Shown in pieces: positions 34,553-37,853 of a stretch of DNA of 37,853 nt. The position numbers and the translations under genes are program-made. Source of the stretch: Chromatiales bacterium (lineage in GTDB: Bacteria; Pseudomonadota; Gammaproteobacteria; Granulosicoccales; Granulosicoccaceae); contig JAHDHK010000016.1 of assembly GCA_020631335.1 (NCBI GenBank), positions 1-37,853 on the forward strand. The letters run 5' to 3'. Under the pieces are notes generated by a model, which did no database searches, was not told the origin of the DNA, and worked only from the letters and a program-made list of their open reading frames with translations. Each line of letters starts with the position of its first letter. Positions within the stretch are counted from its first letter, which is position 1.

Positions 34553-35119
34553 ATGCGAACCTTCACTTTTTCTTTGTTGTTGTTATTCACTCCGCTTTCA
34601 TTTGCTGCCGGCCCACTCGCGCTACCTGTAACTGTCTCCGGTTTTCTGGAGCGTCAGTCCATTTCGCTATCCGGTGAAAAGTTTGAGCCGGTGCTTGCCG
34701 GTGCAACTCTGGGCGCCTGGATTTATGAAGGTATCGGGATTGAGATTGGGTACGGTGCCAGCATCAGTGATGATACGGTCGCCAGTTTGGCACTTGAAAC
34801 AAACTCGCAGTGGTCAGTCGGTGTTCGCTTCGAATCAGCACCGATTGACGGTATTGCTGCCTATGCGTTGTTTGCCGTATCAAGCGTGTCGATAAATTCC
34901 CGTTTTACTGCCGGAGTGGCTTCATCCGAAGACAGTCACTTTCGCGGAGCACGCGGCGTATTCGGCCTGACCTTTCCGCTGCGTAGCCGCTGGGCAGTAG
35001 ATGCAGCTTTTGTCCGTCACGAATATGATGACGATTTCGGCATCAACGGGGTGCGTATCGGGCTGCGCTATAACGTCAATAATGTAAGACCGCGTGCAAG
35101 GCGAGGATGGTGGCAATGA
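34553..35119 (+). CDS. Outer-membrane beta-barrel protein
   Basis: The 188-residue protein has a signal peptide (MRTFTFSLLLLFTPLSFA, cleavage about residue 19). The rest is alternating amphipathic beta strands with Gly/aromatic girdles (LGAWIYEGIGIEIGYG, GVFGLTFPLRSRWAVDAAF, RIGLRYN), as in 8-stranded OmpA/OmpW/porin-like barrels. The last residue is Trp-Gln rather than Phe. ATG 34553 is chosen because it begins the signal peptide. It overlaps the next gene slightly, so they are coupled. Confidence 0.75.
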   Translation: MRTFTFSLLLLFTPLSFAAGPLALPVTVSGFLERQSISLSGEKFEPVLAGATLGAWIYEGIGIEIGYGASISDDTVASLALETNSQWSVGVRFESAPIDGIAAYALFAVSSVSINSRFTAGVASSEDSHFRGARGVFGLTFPLRSRWAVDAAFVRHEYDDDFGINGVRIGLRYNVNNVRPRARRGWWQ

Positions 35120-36354
35120 GGATTCTGTCAGGCAGTTGTGCGATTATGCTGGTCGGAATGCTGGTGGCCTGCGACAGCGACAACGATGCAAAGCAACTGC
35201 GCAATCGCGTTACGGTCGCAACTCAAAACTACGATGCGGTGGAAATCCGGTCGGCGAGTGATGTACTGGAAGCCGATACGCTGAGCGCGTTAACGCTATG
35301 GGCCGGTAATGGTGAGCCATCTATTGAGCATACAACTGATGCAATCTGGGCAAGCAATGCTGTTGATATTGCGAAAGTCAGTAGTGCGGGTCTGGTGTCG
35401 GCGCTGGCCGACGGCAATGTGACGATCAGTGCGCAATTCGGCTCCTTAACCGCGACTAGAGTCCTGCGTGTTTCTTCAGCGCCGTTAACCAGCATTTCGC
35501 TGGATGCGCCGGCAACTTTAGACGAATGCGAGAGTGTGCAGATTTCGGCAACCGGTTTGTTTGCTGCGGATGACGGCAGTGAGCGCAATATCACCGATGC
35601 TGTGTCATGGTCTGTCAGTAACACTCCGGCCACCGTTGGTGTTTTCAGTAGTGTCACCCCCGGGTTGTTTCGCAGCAGCAATACCGGCTCTGCGGTGATC
35701 ACTGCAACCAGGGGAAGCATAAGCAGGCAGGCAACTATCGCGATCGCTGATAATCTTGAGTCGCTGACATTGCTTCCGGTATCTCCGGTACTGTCTACTT
35801 CAAGGCCGACTGTGTTTTCAGTTACTGCCGGCTACAATAACAAGGATGCAACACCGGATATTTCCGATAACGCCTCATGGGTAATAGCAGATACCGGCAT
35901 AGCCAGTATAGATAATACTTTACCCGGCAAGGGTACACTGAACCCGTTTGCCAACAGTAACACCACCATGACGGTCTCCTGTGGCGGGCAACAGGTTGTC
36001 CGGTCGTTGGAAATCGGTGATCCGAGTATTGTAGAAAGTATAAAGTTCGGTCGCGAGGATAATCCTTTCTCCTTTGATTATCAGGGTAGTGAAATCATTG
36101 TTCAGTTGCGAGCTGTTGCAGTGCTACAGACGCAAAACGAAGAAACAATCACCGAAGATGTTGACTGGATTGTTCAGTCACGTGACGACGGCACCCCTAT
36201 TACGCTTAGCAACGATAGCGGCTCCAAAGGCCAGCTAACGGTGAGAGGGCGCGGTAGCATTACGGTTCGCATTGAGTACGACTTTGACAGCGACCGCTTC
36301 AATGAAGACGACAGTACTTTTAACAAGCCGACTCTGACCATTAATGTACTTTAG
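35116..36354 (+). CDS. Ig-like (BIG2-type) lipoprotein
   Basis: This 412-residue protein has a lipoprotein signal (MRILSGSCAIMLVGMLVACDSD, lipobox LVAC, Cys19). It is followed by repeated bacterial Ig-like domains with the pattern TDAIWASNAVDIAKVSSAGLVSALADGNVTISA (about 70-105), then a second (about 125-205) and further beta domains. Such modules occur in surface and adhesion proteins. ATG 35116 is preferred because GAGG lies 11 nt upstream; ATG 35107 would give three more residues. It is coupled to the barrel protein upstream, so the pair may work together at the outer membrane. Asp/Asn-rich loops could bind calcium. Confidence 0.8.
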   Translation: MRILSGSCAIMLVGMLVACDSDNDAKQLRNRVTVATQNYDAVEIRSASDVLEADTLSALTLWAGNGEPSIEHTTDAIWASNAVDIAKVSSAGLVSALADGNVTISAQFGSLTATRVLRVSSAPLTSISLDAPATLDECESVQISATGLFAADDGSERNITDAVSWSVSNTPATVGVFSSVTPGLFRSSNTGSAVITATRGSISRQATIAIADNLESLTLLPVSPVLSTSRPTVFSVTAGYNNKDATPDISDNASWVIADTGIASIDNTLPGKGTLNPFANSNTTMTVSCGGQQVVRSLEIGDPSIVESIKFGREDNPFSFDYQGSEIIVQLRAVAVLQTQNEETITEDVDWIVQSRDDGTPITLSNDSGSKGQLTVRGRGSITVRIEYDFDSDRFNEDDSTFNKPTLTINVL

Positions 36355-36516
36355 TCAACCCGACCGGGCGACTGTGTCAGGCCGGTGCGGTTGGGTCTGT
36401 GTGCGTTGTTCTTAACCTGCATTCGTACCGATGACTGCCCTGTAGCAATCTGATTGCAATACCGCGTACTTCAATTTAGTCTTCAGGCGGTCATTTATAC
36501 CTGAGGACCGGCTCCG

Positions 36517-37161
36517 GTGCCTTCTACAGACTTGTTACTCGCACTGTTGGCTGCGGCCCTTGTGGTCGCTTACATGCCGGGGCCCGCGCTTCTTTACGCT
36601 GCTGCACAAACACTTGCACGCGGTCGCAGGGCCGGCTTAATGGCGGCATTAGGCCTGCACATCGGCGGCTATGTGCATGTGATCGCCGCGGCTGCCGGAT
36701 TATCTGCGCTTCTCCATGCGGCGCCCGCCATGTACACCATTCTTAAACTGATCGGTGCCGGATACCTGATTTATCTGGGCGGGGGAATGCTATTGCGCGC
36801 GATGACCGCAAATCAGGTTGTTGAGAAACCTGTCGTTGTGAACAGTACAACCGCACGCCAAGTGTTTGCTGAAAGTGTCGTCGTTGAAATACTCAATCCT
36901 AAAACGGCTTTATTTTTTATTGCCTTTCTTCCCCAGTTTGTCGATCCGGCGGCGCAGTTCCCGCTCTGGATACAGTTTCTGATTCTCGGGACTCTGGTAA
37001 ATCTAGTGCTCGCATCAGCTGATTTATTGTGTGTTTTTTGTGCTGGAATATTTATTGACAGGTTAAGGCAGTCGAGTCGGATTGCCAGGCTCGCTGAAGG
37101 TCTTGGAGGAGGATTGCTAATCACACTGGGAGTCAACATTGCGATGCAGCGAAGCCAGTGA
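36517..37161 (+). CDS. LysE/RhtB family amino-acid exporter
   Basis: This 214-residue inner-membrane protein has about six membrane segments and the family motifs YMPGPALLYAAAQTLARGRRAGLMAALGLHIGG (about 20-52), YLIYLGGGMLL and VVEILNPKTALFFIAFLPQFVDP. It exports amino acids or derivatives; the substrate (homoserine, threonine, lysine) cannot be told. It starts with GTG 36517. Confidence 0.9.
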   Translation: MPSTDLLLALLAAALVVAYMPGPALLYAAAQTLARGRRAGLMAALGLHIGGYVHVIAAAAGLSALLHAAPAMYTILKLIGAGYLIYLGGGMLLRAMTANQVVEKPVVVNSTTARQVFAESVVVEILNPKTALFFIAFLPQFVDPAAQFPLWIQFLILGTLVNLVLASADLLCVFCAGIFIDRLRQSSRIARLAEGLGGGLLITLGVNIAMQRSQ

Positions 37162-37206
37162 CAATGCCTGCTGTTTGATTGGCAATAACAACAATCAGGC
37201 AGGCAT

Positions 37207-37734
37207 ATGCCCGTTATGAAATCGATTAATATTCAATTCTTTGATTCGCCTTATGGCGAACTGATAATAGGGTCTTATGAGGGTCAGTTATGTCTGTGTG
37301 ACTGGCGCTATAGAAAAAAACGGGCTGCTGTCGATGCGAGACTCAAGCGTGGGCTTAATGCCGGTTTCGTAGAGGCAACGGATCCGCTGCTGCAGCAAAC
37401 GGTGGAACAGTTAACTCAATATTTTCAGCGAAAGCGAAAAGTATTTACGCTTCCGTTGCTGTTGGTGGGGTCGGCGTTTCAGAAGCAAGTCTGGCAAAGC
37501 CTGCTGACTATCCCTTTTGGTCAGACCAGCACCTACATCAAGTTGGCAGAAACTTATGGAAACAGTCTGGCTGTCAGAGCGGTAGCGGGAGCTAACGGTG
37601 CCAATGCCATTTCTATTATTGTTCCCTGCCACCGGATTATCGGCAGTGACGGAAAGCTTGTGGGTTATGCGGGAGGATTGTCAGCTAAGCAGCGTTTGCT
37701 CGAGCTGGAAATGAACCGGTCATTCCAGTTCTAA
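37207..37734 (+). CDS. ogt: Methylated-DNA--protein-cysteine methyltransferase (Ogt type)
   Basis: The 175-residue suicide repair protein transfers O6-methyl from guanine to its own Cys. The active-site motif IVPCHRIIGSDGKLVGYAGG has acceptor Cys141, and the DNA-binding helix region has FQKQVWQSLLTIPFGQT and VRAVAGANGAN. Length fits Ogt/AdaB. An ATG at 37216 is an alternative start. It is followed by 119 bp with no further gene seen. Confidence 0.92.
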   Translation: MPVMKSINIQFFDSPYGELIIGSYEGQLCLCDWRYRKKRAAVDARLKRGLNAGFVEATDPLLQQTVEQLTQYFQRKRKVFTLPLLLVGSAFQKQVWQSLLTIPFGQTSTYIKLAETYGNSLAVRAVAGANGANAISIIVPCHRIIGSDGKLVGYAGGLSAKQRLLELEMNRSFQF

Positions 37735-37853
37735 TACCAGTGATTGTTCGGATAGAAAATTCGATGTTGGCGCTGTCTGTTGCCTTTAGATCATTAAATG
37801 TAGTGCGTGGTTCTGGTGGTGACAAGCCGATGTGCTTTTATTGAGTATCTGTT
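37735..37853 (+). other. Window end without a gene
   Basis: I see no convincing coding frame or terminator in these last 119 bp. Confidence 0.5.

Noticed and set aside
1-37853. CRISPR array, prophage, tRNA or rRNA genes
   Set aside because: No spaced direct repeats, phage structural genes, cloverleaf-like sequences or rRNA-like stretches were recognised.

Overview
The window is chromosomal DNA of a gammaproteobacterium with roughly balanced base composition. The indicators are RsmJ, SlyX and YajQ homologues, a formate dehydrogenase cytochrome b subunit, and an actin-like mreB-type gene divergent from gatC-gatA-gatB, an arrangement known from Pseudomonas and relatives. I found no rRNA, tRNA, CRISPR array, prophage or intact insertion sequence. 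Most genes look resident and are well spaced. Several start with GTG or TTG, and many neighbours overlap by ATGA, which suggests translational coupling. A coccoid, Granulosicoccus-like marine organism would fit, but that is inference only.

Layout. 1-1520: end of a formate dehydrogenase operon (possible last codons of an upstream subunit, a small lipoprotein, the cytochrome b subunit, a strong terminator). 1561-4761: an unknown protein, an exported ankyrin-repeat protein, a di-iron fatty acid hydroxylase/sterol desaturase-type membrane enzyme and a small exported protein. 5085-16625: a carbohydrate-use locus with a LacI-type regulator divergent from a CUT1 ABC importer (binding protein, two permeases, ATPase). 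This is followed by a sugar isomerase/epimerase-like TIM barrel, a Gfo/Idh/MocA oxidoreductase, a GH43 beta-xylosidase-type enzyme and a GH2 beta-mannosidase-type enzyme. The glycosidases have no signal peptide, so short oligosaccharides are probably imported and cut in the cytoplasm. 16899-20813: riboflavin synthase, an APH-fold phosphotransferase, an aldo/keto reductase and a nitronate monooxygenase-type flavoprotein. 20841-24848: a hybrid histidine kinase, a Tat-exported Rieske-like protein with altered ligands, and a protein derived from an IS1595-type transposase that has lost its catalytic core. 24952-28370: pdxH, yajQ, rsmJ, a membrane-anchored Rieske-like protein lacking all cluster ligands, and slyX. 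28491-33049: a degenerate MreB-like protein divergent from gatCAB. 33275-36354: a SPOR-domain membrane protein, an outer-membrane barrel protein and an Ig-like lipoprotein. 36517-37734: a LysE/RhtB exporter and an Ogt-type DNA repair methyltransferase.

The most interesting signals are relics of catalytic families that have kept the fold but lost the active site. They are the MreB-like protein at the gatCAB locus with no mreC or mreD behind it, the ligand-less Rieske protein that keeps the disulfide cysteines, the Tat Rieske protein with the opposite pattern (disulfide lost, one His ligand replaced by Glu), and the transposase-derived protein. The sugar locus is a recognisable but specific combination that points to a mixed mannose/xylose beta-glycan.
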